Shown: positions 15,857-24,736, counted from the stretch's first letter. The stretch is DNA of 64,000 nt from Nocardioides humilatus (GCF_008373755.1 NZ_VUJV01000002.1:1-64000); one strand, 5' to 3'. The notes: generated by a model from the letters alone, not told the origin. Numbers and translations are program-made.

Positions 15857-17361
15857 CCGCTGCCACCTTCCGTCGAATCGCTGCTACCAGTGTCTGTGCT
15901 CGCGGTATCCGAGGGCGTCGTCGTCTCGGTCTCCGTCGTCTGCGTCGCCGGCTCGGCACCCCAGAAGTGGACGTCCACCGTGTCGCCGACCTGCAGCTCG
16001 CCGGTCGGGTTGACGCTGGACACGATCTCCTCGGGCTGCCCGCCGGGGTTGGTGTCCTCGAACTTGCGCACCTCGAGGCCGAGCAGCTGGAGCTCGCGCT
16101 CGACGTCATCGATGTCACGGCCCACGTAGTCGGCTGCGTCGATCGTGACGGACTCGTCGACAGAGGTCGTCGGCGTCGTCGGCTCGGTGGGCGAGCTCTC
16201 GTCGGTGGATGACGAGGTGTCGGTCGGCACGTCCGTGGTGCCGGTGTCGTCCGGGTCGTCGTTGCCGCTGGTGAGCATGATCGCGATGATCGCGACGACA
16301 ACCGCCACCAGGAGCAGGACCAGCAGCACTGCGGGCCAGGGCGAGCGGCGTCGCGACGCCACCCCGGCGTCATACGCCGACGGGCGGTCCAGACGCGGAG
16401 TCGGAGCCGGGACCGGAGCCGGCACCGGGAGGGCACCGGTGCGCGGGAGCACCGCGGTGGCGTCGGGCATCGGGGTCGGCGGCGGCGCGGCCGCCCGGCG
16501 CGGGGCGACGTCGGCACCACGGAGCGCGGCGGCGATCTCGGCACCGTCGGCGTAGCGCTCTGCAGGGTCCTTGGCCAGCGCGCGGGTGACGATCGTCCGC
16601 AGGTCGGCGGGCAGGTCGGCGGGCAGCTCGGGCACGGGTTGCTGCAGGTGGGCGAGCGCGGTCGCCACCGGCGTCTCGGCCTCGAACGGCCGGTGGCCCA
16701 CCAGGCACTCGAACGCGACGACCCCGAGCGAGTAGACGTCGGACGCCGGCGTCGAGGGGTTGCCGCGGGCCTGCTCGGGCGAGAGGTACTGCGGCGTGCC
16801 CATCACCGCACCGGTGCGGGTGATCTGTGCGTCGTCAGCCGCGCGGGCGATGCCGAAGTCGGTCACCTTCACCTGGCGCTGCGGCGTGACGATCAGGTTG
16901 GCCGGCTTCACGTCGCGGTGGACGATTCCTGCGCGGTGGGCGACGGCCAGGGCGTCGGCGGTCTGCGTGATCAGGTCGCGCACGACGGCGGGGTCGAGGG
17001 CGCGGCCGTTGTCGCGGGCCTGGGCGAGCAGCGCCGAGAGCGGCTGACCCTCGACGAGCTCCATGACCAGGTAGGGCGACAGCGTGCTGTCCGGCCCGCC
17101 GGGGTGGGAGTTGTAGTCGAAGACACCAGCGATGCCCGGGTGCTGCAGGGCAGCGGCGTTGCGGGCCTCGGTGTCGAAGCGTGTGCGGAACTGCTGGTCA
17201 TCGGCGAGCTCGTGCTTGAGGACCTTGACGGCGACCGGTCGGTTGAGGCGCGTGTCAGTGGCCCGCCACACCACGCCCATGCCACCGGTGGCGATGCGCG
17301 AGTCGAGGCGGTAGCGGTGGGCCTCGTCGGCGTACTGCCCGGGCCCGGAAGTGTCAGTCAT
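15853..17361 (-). CDS. pknA: Ser/Thr protein kinase with one PASTA-like domain
   Basis: A 502-residue kinase paired with pknB. The kinase domain spans about residues 15-275 (ATGGMGVVW, VAVKVLKHE, HRDVKPANLIV, DFGIARA, SPEQARGNP). A Pro/Ala linker leads to a membrane helix near residue 345 (WPAVLLVLLLVAVVVAIIAIML), a Thr/Ser/Asp-rich linker, and one PASTA-like domain (AADYVGRDIDDVERELQLLGLEV to VGDTVDVHFW). Many PknA proteins have no PASTA unit, so this is an extended form. It overlaps pbpA by 8 bases and pknB by 4, so all three are coupled. It probably phosphorylates division and elongation factors. Confidence 0.9.
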   Translation of the reverse strand: MTDTSGPGQYADEAHRYRLDSRIATGGMGVVWRATDTRLNRPVAVKVLKHELADDQQFRTRFDTEARNAAALQHPGIAGVFDYNSHPGGPDSTLSPYLVMELVEGQPLSALLAQARDNGRALDPAVVRDLITQTADALAVAHRAGIVHRDVKPANLIVTPQRQVKVTDFGIARAADDAQITRTGAVMGTPQYLSPEQARGNPSTPASDVYSLGVVAFECLVGHRPFEAETPVATALAHLQQPVPELPADLPADLRTIVTRALAKDPAERYADGAEIAAALRGADVAPRRAAAPPPTPMPDATAVLPRTGALPVPAPVPAPTPRLDRPSAYDAGVASRRRSPWPAVLLVLLLVAVVVAIIAIMLTSGNDDPDDTGTTDVPTDTSSSTDESSPTEPTTPTTSVDESVTIDAADYVGRDIDDVERELQLLGLEVRKFEDTNPGGQPEEIVSSVNPTGELQVGDTVDVHFWGAEPATQTTETETTTPSDTASTDTGSSDSTEGGSG

Positions 17362-18865
17362 TCAGGATCGCCTCCATCACTGCCTTCGCGATCGGACCGC
17401 CGAGCTGGCCGCCTGCGATCTCCTTGCCGGGCGCCTCTTGGATCATCACCGCGACGGCGACCTCGGCGTCCTCGGCCGGCGCGAACGACACGAACCAGCC
17501 GTAGGGCGGCAGGCCCGGGACGCCGCGCTGCGCGGTGCCGGTCTTGCCCGCGACGCTCACGCCCGGGATCGCGGCCGGGTAGGCGGTGCCGTTGTCGACG
17601 GTCTCGACCATCAGCTCGGTGACCTGGTCGGCGGTCGAGGGCGAGACGGCCGGGCGGAGCTCCTCGGGATCGGTGGTCTCGAGCGTCTCGTATTCGGCCG
17701 ACTGCACCTCCTCGACGAGGTAGGGCCGCATCAGGGTGCCGCGGTTGGCGAGGGCGGCGGCGACCATCGCCATTTGCAGCGGCGTCGCCTGCACCTCGTA
17801 CTGACCGAAGCCGGTCTGCGCGGTCTGCGCGTCGTTGAGCTCGACGTCGTCACCCTCGGCGTCCGTGGCGCTCTTCGGGTAGACCGACTGCGCCTGCGGT
17901 GCGAGGTCGCTGAGGTAGTCGCTGTTGAAGCCGAACTTCTCGGCCTGCTCGCGCATCTTCTCCGGACCGAGCTCGACGGCCATCTTGGCGAAAGCGGTGT
18001 TGCACGACTGCGCCATGGCGGTGCGGAACGGGATCTCCTCGGGGCTGCAGCCGGTGCGTCCCTCGTTGTCGATGACGTTGCTCGAACCGGACGTGCCCGG
18101 CGTCTGCCAGAACGCGCCCGAGGGCACCTCGTCGTCGGCGTTGTAGAGGCCGTTCTCGATCGCGGCAGCGGCGGTCACGATCTTGAAGGTCGAGCCCGGG
18201 AAGAGCCGGGTCTGGATGGCGCGGTTGACCAGGGGCTCCTTGTCGTCGTCGTCGAGCCGGGCGTAGGTCTGCTCCGACGCACCGAAGTCGTGGGTCGCCA
18301 GCTCGTTGGGGTCGTACGACGGCAGCGACACCATCGCGAGGATGCGACCGGTCTTGGGCTCGATCGCGACGACCGAGCCCTCGCCGTCGGGACCGACGGT
18401 GGACAGCAGCGCGTCGTAGGCCGCCTCCTGCGCGGCGGGGTCGAGCGTTAGCAGCACGTTGCCGCCCTTGTTGCTCTGGTTCTGGGCGAGGTCGATGAGG
18501 CGGGTCACGAACAGCCGCGGGTCCTCGCCGGAGAGCACCGTGTTCTGCGAGTGCTCGATGCCGGTCTGGCTGCCGAGGGTGAGGAAGCCGGTGACGTTGG
18601 CGTACATGTAGGGCTTCGGGTAGACGCGGAGGTACTTGTACTGGTCGTCGAAGTCCTTGCTGCGCGCCAGCGTGATCTGGTCGCGGCCCTCACCGGTCAG
18701 GATCGCGCCGCGCTGCCGGCTGAACGCCGCCTCGGCGACCCGGGCGTTGTGGGGATCCTCGTTGAGGTCCTTCGCGTGCCAGAACTGCAGGTAGGTGACG
18801 TTCACCATCAATGCCAAGAAGAGCATCATGCAGAAGATCGAGACGGCGCGGATCGGGCGGTTCAT
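17354..18865 (-). CDS. pbpA: Penicillin-binding protein (class B transpeptidase)
   Basis: A 503-residue membrane-anchored D,D-transpeptidase that crosslinks peptidoglycan together with RodA. One N-terminal helix (AVSIFCMMLFLALMVNVTYLQF) anchors it. The active-site motifs are STFK with Ser225, SCN (AMAQSCNTAFAKMA) and KTGTAQRG. ATG 18865 overlaps the rodA stop. The upstream frame continues through rodA in the wrong phase and is rejected. The 3' end overlaps pknA by 8 bases, so dosage of enzyme and kinase is linked. Confidence 0.93.
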   Translation of the reverse strand: MNRPIRAVSIFCMMLFLALMVNVTYLQFWHAKDLNEDPHNARVAEAAFSRQRGAILTGEGRDQITLARSKDFDDQYKYLRVYPKPYMYANVTGFLTLGSQTGIEHSQNTVLSGEDPRLFVTRLIDLAQNQSNKGGNVLLTLDPAAQEAAYDALLSTVGPDGEGSVVAIEPKTGRILAMVSLPSYDPNELATHDFGASEQTYARLDDDDKEPLVNRAIQTRLFPGSTFKIVTAAAAIENGLYNADDEVPSGAFWQTPGTSGSSNVIDNEGRTGCSPEEIPFRTAMAQSCNTAFAKMAVELGPEKMREQAEKFGFNSDYLSDLAPQAQSVYPKSATDAEGDDVELNDAQTAQTGFGQYEVQATPLQMAMVAAALANRGTLMRPYLVEEVQSAEYETLETTDPEELRPAVSPSTADQVTELMVETVDNGTAYPAAIPGVSVAGKTGTAQRGVPGLPPYGWFVSFAPAEDAEVAVAVMIQEAPGKEIAGGQLGGPIAKAVMEAILND

Positions 18866-20244
18866 CGGTCGACGGCCTTCACGATCTGGGTCTGGAAGAG
18901 GTCGGGGTCCTCGGACGCCTCGACGACCTCGGGCAGGGGGCGCCGTGCCTGGTCGGAGATCCGGAGGAGCAGCGCGATGATCACCCAGTTGGCGACCAGC
19001 GAGGAGCCGCCGTAGGAGAGGAACGGTGTCGTCAGACCGGTCAGCGGGATCAGCCGGGTGACACCGCCGATGACGACGAAGACCTGGATCGCGAAGACGC
19101 CGCCGAGGCCGGTGGCGACCAGCTTGCCGAAGCCGTCGCGGGAGATCAGCGCGGCGCGGAGGGCGCGCTCGACGATGAGGCCGTAGAGCAGCAGGATCGC
19201 GATGACCGCGGTCAGACCGAGTTCCTCGCCGATGGCGGCCATGATGAAGTCGGACTCCGCCTCGGGCACCCGCGACGGCATGCCCTCCCCCAGCCCGCGG
19301 CCGATCAGCCCGCCCCAGGCGAAGCCGTAGAGCCCCTGCACCAGCTGGTAGCCGTCGCCGTTGCGGTCGGCGAACGGGTCGAGCCAGATGTCGACCCGCT
19401 GCTGGACGTGGGCAAAGATCTGGAAGGCCACCGTCGCGCCGCTGAAGAAGAGCAGCCCGCCGACGACGAGCCAGCCTGGTCGCTCCGTCGAGACGTAGAG
19501 CATGATCAGGAAGAGGCCGAAGAAGAGCAGGCTCGAGCCCAGGTCCTTCTGCAGCACGAGGATGCTGAGGCTGATGCCCCACATCACCAGGATCGGGCCG
19601 AGGTCGCGGCCGCGTGGGAAGTCGACGAAGAGCACCCGGCGACCGGCCAGGGCCAGCGCGTCGCGGTGCACGACGAGGTAACCGGCGAAGGTGATCACCA
19701 GCAGCACCTTGGCGACCTCGCCCGGCTGGAAGTTGAACGGCCCGACGTGGATCCAGATGCGGGCGCCGTTCACCTCGTTGCCGATGACGGGCAGCATCGG
19801 GAGGATCAGCAGCCCGATCGCCGCGAGTCCCGAGGTGTAGGTGAAGCGGGCGAGCAGGCGGTGGTCGCGCAGGAAGACGAGGGTCGCCACGAAGAGGGCC
19901 ACGCCGAGCGTCATCCAGATCAGCTGCTGGTCGGCGTTGCCGGTGTCCTCGGCCAGGTCGAGCCGGTGGATGACCGCGAGGCCGATGCCGTTGAGCGCGG
20001 CGACGACCGGGAGCAGCACCGGGTCGGCGTAGGGCGCGACCAGGCGCACCACGACGTGGGCCGCGACCACGAGGGCGGCCAGCCAGCCGCCGTACCCGAC
20101 GATGTTGGTCGGCACCTCGCCGTCGACGCCGAGGCCGACCGAGGCGTAGGCGCCGATCCCCACGACGAGCGCGAGGATGAGGAGGAACAGCTCGGCGCCG
20201 CGACGGCGGCGGTGCACGAACTGCAGCAGGCTGGCGTTGGCCAC
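18862..20244 (-). CDS. rodA: FtsW/RodA/SpoVE family glycosyltransferase
   Basis: A 460-residue polytopic protein with about 10-12 membrane helices, of the SEDS family that polymerises lipid II into glycan strands with a partner class B PBP. Family marks are FQPGEVAKVLLVITFAGYL, the long GSSLLFFGLFLIMLY helix, DRNGDGYQLVQGLYGFAWGG, and LTGLTTPFLSYGGSSLVANW near the C-terminus. GTG 20244 shares its first base with the last base of the pstP stop. Its partner pbpA follows directly. Position in the pstP-pbpA operon makes RodA the better name than FtsW. Confidence 0.92.
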   Translation of the reverse strand: MANASLLQFVHRRRRGAELFLLILALVVGIGAYASVGLGVDGEVPTNIVGYGGWLAALVVAAHVVVRLVAPYADPVLLPVVAALNGIGLAVIHRLDLAEDTGNADQQLIWMTLGVALFVATLVFLRDHRLLARFTYTSGLAAIGLLILPMLPVIGNEVNGARIWIHVGPFNFQPGEVAKVLLVITFAGYLVVHRDALALAGRRVLFVDFPRGRDLGPILVMWGISLSILVLQKDLGSSLLFFGLFLIMLYVSTERPGWLVVGGLLFFSGATVAFQIFAHVQQRVDIWLDPFADRNGDGYQLVQGLYGFAWGGLIGRGLGEGMPSRVPEAESDFIMAAIGEELGLTAVIAILLLYGLIVERALRAALISRDGFGKLVATGLGGVFAIQVFVVIGGVTRLIPLTGLTTPFLSYGGSSLVANWVIIALLLRISDQARRPLPEVVEASEDPDLFQTQIVKAVDR

Positions 20245-21710
20245 TACTGGTCCGCCCGTTCCGGCGGCATCATCTGCTCCGCGAGGTTCTGCACGATGGA
20301 GACGGCGTCTTCGTAGTCGTCGGCGGCGATGCCGGCGTCGAGGTCGCTCCGGGCGGCCTCGGGCAGGTCGTCGACCGCGAGGTCGGTCGTGCGGTAGACG
20401 CTGGAGAGCCCGGGGATGCCGTCGATGCCGCGGTAGACGACGACCTGGCCGTCCTCCTCGCCGACGTAGTACTGCTGCTGGGTCCACCAGTACGCCGACG
20501 CGAACGCCACCCACAGCAGACCCACGATCACGGCCAGCGCCATCACCCGGCGCAGCCAGGTGAAGCGACGCGGCGCCTGCGGGGCGTAGCGATAGGCCTC
20601 CGGGTCGACCGGCGGGTCGTCGACGATCGCGTAGTCGATGCCCTCGGGGATCTCCGCGTCGATGGGCTCGAGCTCGCCGGTGTCACCGGAGCGGTGGCCG
20701 CGGAAGAGGCCGCGCGGCATCCGCAGCTTCGGCTCGGCGGCGGCGCCGACGGTCATCGGCTCGAGGCCGGCGAGGGTGGTGTCGGCCGCCGCCTCCTCAC
20801 CGGTCAGTACGTCGGCGACGACGCAGGTGACGTTGTCGGAGCTGCCCGCGTCGAGGCTGGCGCGCACCATCTCGATCGCGGCGAACTCGGGCGAGCCGGT
20901 CGCCAGGATGGAGGCCATCCGGGCGTCCTCGAGCACGCCGCACGCGCCGTCGCTGCAGAGGAACACCCGGTCACCGGGGGCCAGGGCGATCGCGAAGAGG
21001 TCGGGCTCGACCTCGTGGAGACCGTCGAGAGCCTTGAGGATGAGGTTGCGGTGGGGGTGGATCCGCGCCTCCTCCTCGGTGATCCGGCCCTCGTCGATGA
21101 GGCTCTGCACGAAGGTGTGGTCGGTCGTGATCTGGGAGAGCTCGCCGGCGCGGTAGAGGTAGGCCCGCGAGTCGCCGATGTGACCGAGCGCGATGCGGTG
21201 GCCGTCGAAGAGGGCGACCGTCGCGGTGGTGCTGGTGCCGCTGAGGGCCGGGTCGAGGTCGACCTGCTTGGCGATCGACTCGTGGGCCTCGTGGAGGCCG
21301 TCGCTCACCCGGGTGAGGAGGTCGCCCGCCGTCGGCGCGGCGTCGAGCTGGGTGAGCTCGCCGACCGCGGTGCTGGAGGCGATGTCGCCGCGCGCGGCGC
21401 CACCGACGCCGTCGCAGACCGCGAGCAGCCACGGGCCGGCGTAGCCGGAGTCCTGGTTGTCCTTGCGGACCCGGCCGACGTCGGAGACGGCGTAGTAGGA
21501 GAGGTGGAGCGGGTCAGGATCGGGAGTGTTGAGGAGGGTGTCGTCCTCCTCGGGGACCGGCACGTCCTCCTGCTCGGGTGCGTCGACGGTCGGCCCGTCG
21601 GGGACCAGCGGCTGGCTGTCCGCCTGGGGCAGGGGGCGCAGCGTCAGGTCGTCGGGGACAGGCCCCGATTCGTCGGGCTGGTCCGGGAGCGTGCTGTCGT
21701 CAGACGTCAA
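20244..21710 (-). CDS. pstP: PP2C-type Ser/Thr phosphatase with long N-terminal extension
   Basis: A 488-residue membrane phosphatase that reverses PknA/PknB phosphorylation. The PP2C domain spans about residues 70-300 (SDVGRVRKDNQDSGY, LAVCDGVGGAARGD, GHIGDSRAYLYR, FLCSDGACGVLED, GSSDNVTCVV, all carrying metal-binding Asp). A helix near residue 385 (VMALAVIVGLLWVAFASAYWW) and an external domain follow. It differs from the usual form by about 68 acidic, Pro-rich residues before the PP2C domain. The extension looks real because the TTG start at 21710 has GAGGAAG about 6 nt upstream, inside the end of fhaB. Confidence 0.9.
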   Translation of the reverse strand: MTSDDSTLPDQPDESGPVPDDLTLRPLPQADSQPLVPDGPTVDAPEQEDVPVPEEDDTLLNTPDPDPLHLSYYAVSDVGRVRKDNQDSGYAGPWLLAVCDGVGGAARGDIASSTAVGELTQLDAAPTAGDLLTRVSDGLHEAHESIAKQVDLDPALSGTSTTATVALFDGHRIALGHIGDSRAYLYRAGELSQITTDHTFVQSLIDEGRITEEEARIHPHRNLILKALDGLHEVEPDLFAIALAPGDRVFLCSDGACGVLEDARMASILATGSPEFAAIEMVRASLDAGSSDNVTCVVADVLTGEEAAADTTLAGLEPMTVGAAAEPKLRMPRGLFRGHRSGDTGELEPIDAEIPEGIDYAIVDDPPVDPEAYRYAPQAPRRFTWLRRVMALAVIVGLLWVAFASAYWWTQQQYYVGEEDGQVVVYRGIDGIPGLSSVYRTTDLAVDDLPEAARSDLDAGIAADDYEDAVSIVQNLAEQMMPPERADQ

Positions 21711-21713
21711 GGT

Positions 21714-22181
21714 CTACTTCCTCAGCTCGAGGATGGTCTTCCCGATGCGCACCTGCGCGCCGAGCCCGATCGTGACCGGCTGGGTGATCCGCTGGCTGCC
21801 CAGGTAGGTGCCGTTGGTCGAGCCGAGATCCTCGACGTACCACTGGTCGCCCGACGCCGCGATGCGCGCGTGGCGGGTGGAGACGTAGTCGTCGTCGAGC
21901 CGGATGGCTGCGTCGTTGCCGCGCCCGATGAGGATGGGGGCGTGGGCGAGGCTGGCGGTGATGCCGGTGTTGGAGCCCTGGATCACGGCGACGTGGGTCG
22001 GTGATCCTCGCCGCTTGGGCGGCGCCTTCTGCTTGGCGGGCTTCGGCGCGGGCGCGGCGCCGGTCGACGGCAGCCTGGCGCCGAACATGTCGCTGCGGAT
22101 CACCGAGATCGCGGAGAGCACGAAGATCCAGAGGATCGCCAGGTAGGCGATCCTCACCAGGAAGAGCGTGAGCTCAGACAT
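21714..22181 (-). CDS. fhaB: FHA-domain protein FhaB (FipA type)
   Basis: A 155-residue protein with one N-terminal membrane helix (TLFLVRIAYLAILWIFVLSAISVI), a basic Pro/Lys linker and a C-terminal FHA domain at about residues 80-150 (ILIGRGNDAAIRL, VSTRHARI, VEDLGSTNGTYLG). FHA domains bind phosphothreonine; FhaB links the kinases to FtsZ/FtsQ and PBPs in mycobacteria. It overlaps fhaA by 8 bases and ends 3 bases before pstP, so translation is coupled on both sides. Confidence 0.92.
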   Translation of the reverse strand: MSELTLFLVRIAYLAILWIFVLSAISVIRSDMFGARLPSTGAAPAPKPAKQKAPPKRRGSPTHVAVIQGSNTGITASLAHAPILIGRGNDAAIRLDDDYVSTRHARIAASGDQWYVEDLGSTNGTYLGSQRITQPVTIGLGAQVRIGKTILELRK

Positions 22182-22911
22182 CGACGACCTCTTCCTCGAG
22201 GAGACGGACCACCAGGGAGGTGTGTCCGACCTGGACGCGACTTCCGTCGCCGAGCGCGGCCCGGCTGACCCGGTGGCCGTCGACGGTGATGCCGTTGGTG
22301 GAGCCCATGTCGTGGACCTCGATCTGCAGCGGACCCTCGCCGGGTGCGCCGGCTGCCGAGCCTGCGGTGACGAGGAACTCCGCGTGCCGGCGGCTGATGC
22401 CGGGATCGTTGATGCGGAGGTCGGCGTCGGTGCCGCGGCCCACGACCAGGCCCGGCGGCTGCAGCGGGTGGCGGGTGCCGTTGACCTCCAGCACCGCGCG
22501 GGTGCGGTGGCGGGTCGAGTAGCGAGCGTGGCCGCTGACCGTGGCCTCGGCCTTGCTGAGCACGCGGAAGCGTCCCGTGGTCAGGTCGGGGGCCGGCTCG
22601 AAGTCGATCTTGATCGGTCCGGGGAAGACGTAGGCCTGCAGGTCGGCGTGCTCCTGGAGCTGACCGGCGAGCTCGGCTGCGAGCGCGGTGTCGTAGGGCC
22701 CGAGCCGCTCGAGGTCGGACGGCGCGAGCTCCACCGCAAACGCGTTGGGCACCATCCGACGCTGGCGCGACAGGACCTGGGCCTTGTTGTCGAGCTCGCG
22801 CTGGAGCGCCGCCGCGATCTCGACCGGCTGTACGGCGCTGCGGAACGTGCGGGCGAAGACACCGGAGATCGCCTGCTCGAGCCGCTGCTCGAATCGCTGC
22901 AGTCCGCCCAT
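22174..22911 (-). CDS. fhaA: FHA-domain protein FhaA (DUF3662)
   Basis: A 245-residue cytosolic protein: an N-terminal DUF3662 domain (LQRFEQRLEQAISGVFARTF, VQPVEIAAALQRELD, MVPNAFAVELAPSDLERL) and a C-terminal FHA domain (LVVGRGTDADLRI, ISRRHAEF, VHDMGSTNGITVDG) that reads phosphothreonine, for example on the lipid II flippase MviN in mycobacteria. ATG 22911 has GGAAGGAG 9 nt upstream and matches the usual MGxLxxFEQRL start; an in-frame start at 22941 is rejected. It is the first gene of the leftward signalling operon. Confidence 0.92.
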   Translation of the reverse strand: MGGLQRFEQRLEQAISGVFARTFRSAVQPVEIAAALQRELDNKAQVLSRQRRMVPNAFAVELAPSDLERLGPYDTALAAELAGQLQEHADLQAYVFPGPIKIDFEPAPDLTTGRFRVLSKAEATVSGHARYSTRHRTRAVLEVNGTRHPLQPPGLVVGRGTDADLRINDPGISRRHAEFLVTAGSAAGAPGEGPLQIEVHDMGSTNGITVDGHRVSRAALGDGSRVQVGHTSLVVRLLEEEVVDV

Positions 22912-23024
22912 CGCGGGAGTCTCCTTCCTGTCTGCTCGCACGACACGTGACCCGACATGCCGGGCTGGCTCGATCGTATCGGTGTGACTGCGAGCCGCCG
23001 TGTGCCGCGCGCCGGTCTCCCGGT

Positions 23025-23054
23025 TTGGGACGGGAGGCGACGCTGGGATAGCCT
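23025..23054 (+). promoter_or_regulatory. Probable sigma-A promoter of tRNA-Leu
   Basis: TTGGGA (23025-23030) and TAGCCT (23049-23054) are separated by 18 bp and lie 24 bp before the tRNA. TAGCCT fits the actinobacterial TANNNT -10 pattern. Assigned by eye. Confidence 0.4.
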
Positions 23055-23077
23055 TGCCCGGCTGATCAATCAGCGAC

Positions 23078-23164
23078 GCGCGAGTGGCGGAATAGGCAGA
23101 CGCGCACGGTTCAGGTCCGTGTGTCCGAAAGGACGTGGGGGTTCAACTCCCCCCTCGCGCACCA
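23078..23164 (+). tRNA. tRNA-Leu (CAG)
   Basis: The 87-nt gene folds as a class II tRNA: acceptor stem GCGCGAG/CTCGCGC with discriminator A and encoded CCA, D-arm with GGCGGAATAGGCAGAC, anticodon stem CACGG/CCGTG around loop TTCAGGT (anticodon CAG at 23112-23114), a long variable arm (TGTCCGAAAGGACG), and T-arm GGGGGTTCAACTCCCCC. It decodes CUG, the main Leu codon here. A tRNA-Leu upstream of fhaA is the usual arrangement in actinobacteria. Confidence 0.97.
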
Positions 23165-23171
23165 CCACAGA

Positions 23172-23203
23172 CAGAAGGCCCCGGGTCACCCCGGGGCCTT
23201 CTG
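23172..23203. terminator. Hairpin terminator after tRNA-Leu
   Basis: A 14-bp perfect stem (arms 23172-23185 and 23190-23203) with a 4-nt TCAC loop lies between tRNA-Leu and the converging secreted-protein gene, serving both. Confidence 0.75.
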
Positions 23204-23219
23204 CGTTGTCAGGTTTCGC

Positions 23220-23696
23220 TCAGCCGGCCAGGGCAGCCTGGTAGGCGGCCAGTGCGGCCTGGCGGGTGGCGAGCGTGCCGTCCCGCGTCACCTTGGCGCT
23301 CGTGTAAGCGGTCCTCGCCTCGGAGTACGCCGACTTGGCATCCGCGAGCATGTAGCGGGCCGTGTTGCGGGCCTCCCACGTCGAGGGCGTCGGGTCGGCC
23401 TGGTAGGCGGCGGCCGCGTTCTGCAGGGTGCTCAAAGCGGAAGCGACGTTGTCCTTCGCGGTGGTGCGCGCGGTCGTCGCGGACGCCAGCACCTCCCGCG
23501 CGGCGTCGTCGTCGGCCACGGCCGCGAGATAGGTGGCCCGCGCTGCGGCGACGTCGGGGTCGACGGCGGCACGCGCGGTCGGCGGCGTGGCCAGCGTGGC
23601 GAGGGCGAGCAGGAGCACGGTCGTGAACCCGAGGACGAACCTGCGCAGGGAGGCACCGGTTATCGCAGCAGTATGCGCGCCCGGCCCGTCTGCCAC
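23220..23696 (-). CDS. Secreted Ala-rich coiled-coil protein
   Basis: A protein of about 158 residues. A signal peptide (LRRFVLGFTTVLLLALATLATPP, then ARAAVDP) follows a short polar N-terminus; GTG 23696 is the likely start. The mature part is an Ala-rich, heptad-like helix (ATYLAAVADDDAAREVL, VASALSTLQNAAAAYQ, AYSEARTAYTSAKVTRD), suggesting a coiled coil outside the cell. No known domain. Its promoter region is shared with the divergent paralogue pair to the right and abuts their conserved leader. Function unknown. Confidence 0.6.
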   Translation of the reverse strand: MADGPGAHTAAITGASLRRFVLGFTTVLLLALATLATPPTARAAVDPDVAAARATYLAAVADDDAAREVLASATTARTTAKDNVASALSTLQNAAAAYQADPTPSTWEARNTARYMLADAKSAYSEARTAYTSAKVTRDGTLATRQAALAAYQAALAG

Positions 23697-23715
23697 CTCC
23701 GGTTTGGAGTTCGCC

Positions 23716-23820
23716 GAATCATCCGATGGGAGGTAGCGACCGGTTTCCTGTCCCCGCCAGACTGACGGCACGTTGCTCCCGGCCGGGCGGAAGCCTGAGT
23801 CGATCCAGGGGTGAGCGTCC
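23716..23820 (+). promoter_or_regulatory. Conserved leader, copy 1 (candidate cis-regulatory RNA)
   Basis: This 105-nt stretch before the ATG at 23821 aligns almost without gaps to 24737-24840 before the paralogous gene. Shared blocks include GAATYATCC, GGTAGCG, CAGACTGAC and a final 43-nt block with only three differences. The end can fold as CCTG-N8-CAGG, which pairs part of the ribosome site, after a GC-rich hairpin containing CGGAAGC. It could be a regulatory RNA or a shared promoter/operator; it matches no riboswitch consensus I know. Confidence 0.5.
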
Positions 23821-24729
23821 ATGCTCAGAAGTCCAGTCCGCACTCTCGTCGCCGCGCTCGTGAGCATCCTGATCGGCGCTGGCGCTCTCATCGGCGCGGC
23901 AGGGCCGGCGCACGCCACTCTCAGTGGGTTCCTCCTTTCCAAGGGAGCCGGCAGCCAGTTCTCAGCGGACTACTACGTGAACCTCGGTGTCGTCCCGGGC
24001 GGCAATGCCAAGACGTGGACCTACAAGATCGTCAACACGGGGCCCACTGCCCAGAGCTTCAAGTTCGACGTCCAGGCCCTGGATGTCGCCATGGAGTACG
24101 CGGTCTACGACGGCTCCGAGCTCGTCGAGCTGCCCTACATCACCGAGGCGATCCCGGCCGGTGGGAGTCACGCCCTCAAAGTGAAGATCGAGATCGGAGC
24201 CGGCGCTGAGCCGGAGGACTACTGGGTTGCGGCATCGCTCTACGACCCGGCCGACGACACGTTGCTCGACGAGAAGTACGCCGTCGCCCAGGCGACCAAC
24301 CAGACCGGCACCCACGAGAACAACCTGTTCCTGAAGACCGGCAGCCAGCCCTACGTCGGCGGCGACGTCGACCAGGTCCAGTCGTCGCAGGCCCTCAAGG
24401 TCGGTCAGACGGCGAAGTTCAACTTCCAGGTCGTCAACAACAATCCCCACCCTGCCCCCGTGTTGTTCTACGGAGGGCTGGACGGCTGTGGCTACAGCGA
24501 CTTCGCCACCACGGTCAAGAAGGGTTCGACCCTGATCCCCGAGGACGACGTCATCAACGGCTACGACCTGGGGATGATCAAGCCGGGCGGGAAGGTCAGG
24601 TTCACCCTCCGCGTGAAGCTCATCGCGCCGACCGATTGCGACTCGACCCACTACTACCTCGCGGCCGAAGGCACCTACAGCCCCACGTCCTTCCAGGCGG
24701 CTCACGTGCTCGTCGCCTACACGCCGTAG
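23821..24729 (+). CDS. Secreted beta-rich protein, paralogue 1
   Basis: A 302-residue exported protein: signal peptide at residues 1-33 (LVAALVSILIGAGALIGAAGPAHA), then a beta-rich protein that looks like two immunoglobulin-like modules (GGNAKTWTYKIVNTG and VGQTAKFNFQVVNNN). It shares order and long segments with the next gene, for example FLKTGSQPYVGGDVDQ versus FIKTGNQPYVGGDIDQ, and CGYSDF versus CAYDEF. Two Cys (DGCGY and PTDCDS) could pair. The modules recall the alternate-accessory domains of cell-wall or adhesion proteins, but I cannot name a family. It is a tandem duplicate with a shared leader. Confidence 0.7.
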   Translation: MLRSPVRTLVAALVSILIGAGALIGAAGPAHATLSGFLLSKGAGSQFSADYYVNLGVVPGGNAKTWTYKIVNTGPTAQSFKFDVQALDVAMEYAVYDGSELVELPYITEAIPAGGSHALKVKIEIGAGAEPEDYWVAASLYDPADDTLLDEKYAVAQATNQTGTHENNLFLKTGSQPYVGGDVDQVQSSQALKVGQTAKFNFQVVNNNPHPAPVLFYGGLDGCGYSDFATTVKKGSTLIPEDDVINGYDLGMIKPGGKVRFTLRVKLIAPTDCDSTHYYLAAEGTYSPTSFQAAHVLVAYTP

Positions 24730-24736
24730 GTGGGCG

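Noticed and set aside
13913-16129. Very long open frame on the plus strand opposite pknB/pknA
   Set aside because: It is the GC-driven antisense frame of the two kinases; it has no domain or ribosome site, while the minus-strand frame has complete kinase and PASTA motifs.
23716-23820. Known riboswitch (c-di-GMP-I, ydaO, cobalamin, SAM or ZTP)
   Set aside because: Some short words look similar (GGTAGCG, CGGAAGC), but the order and core motifs of these classes are absent.
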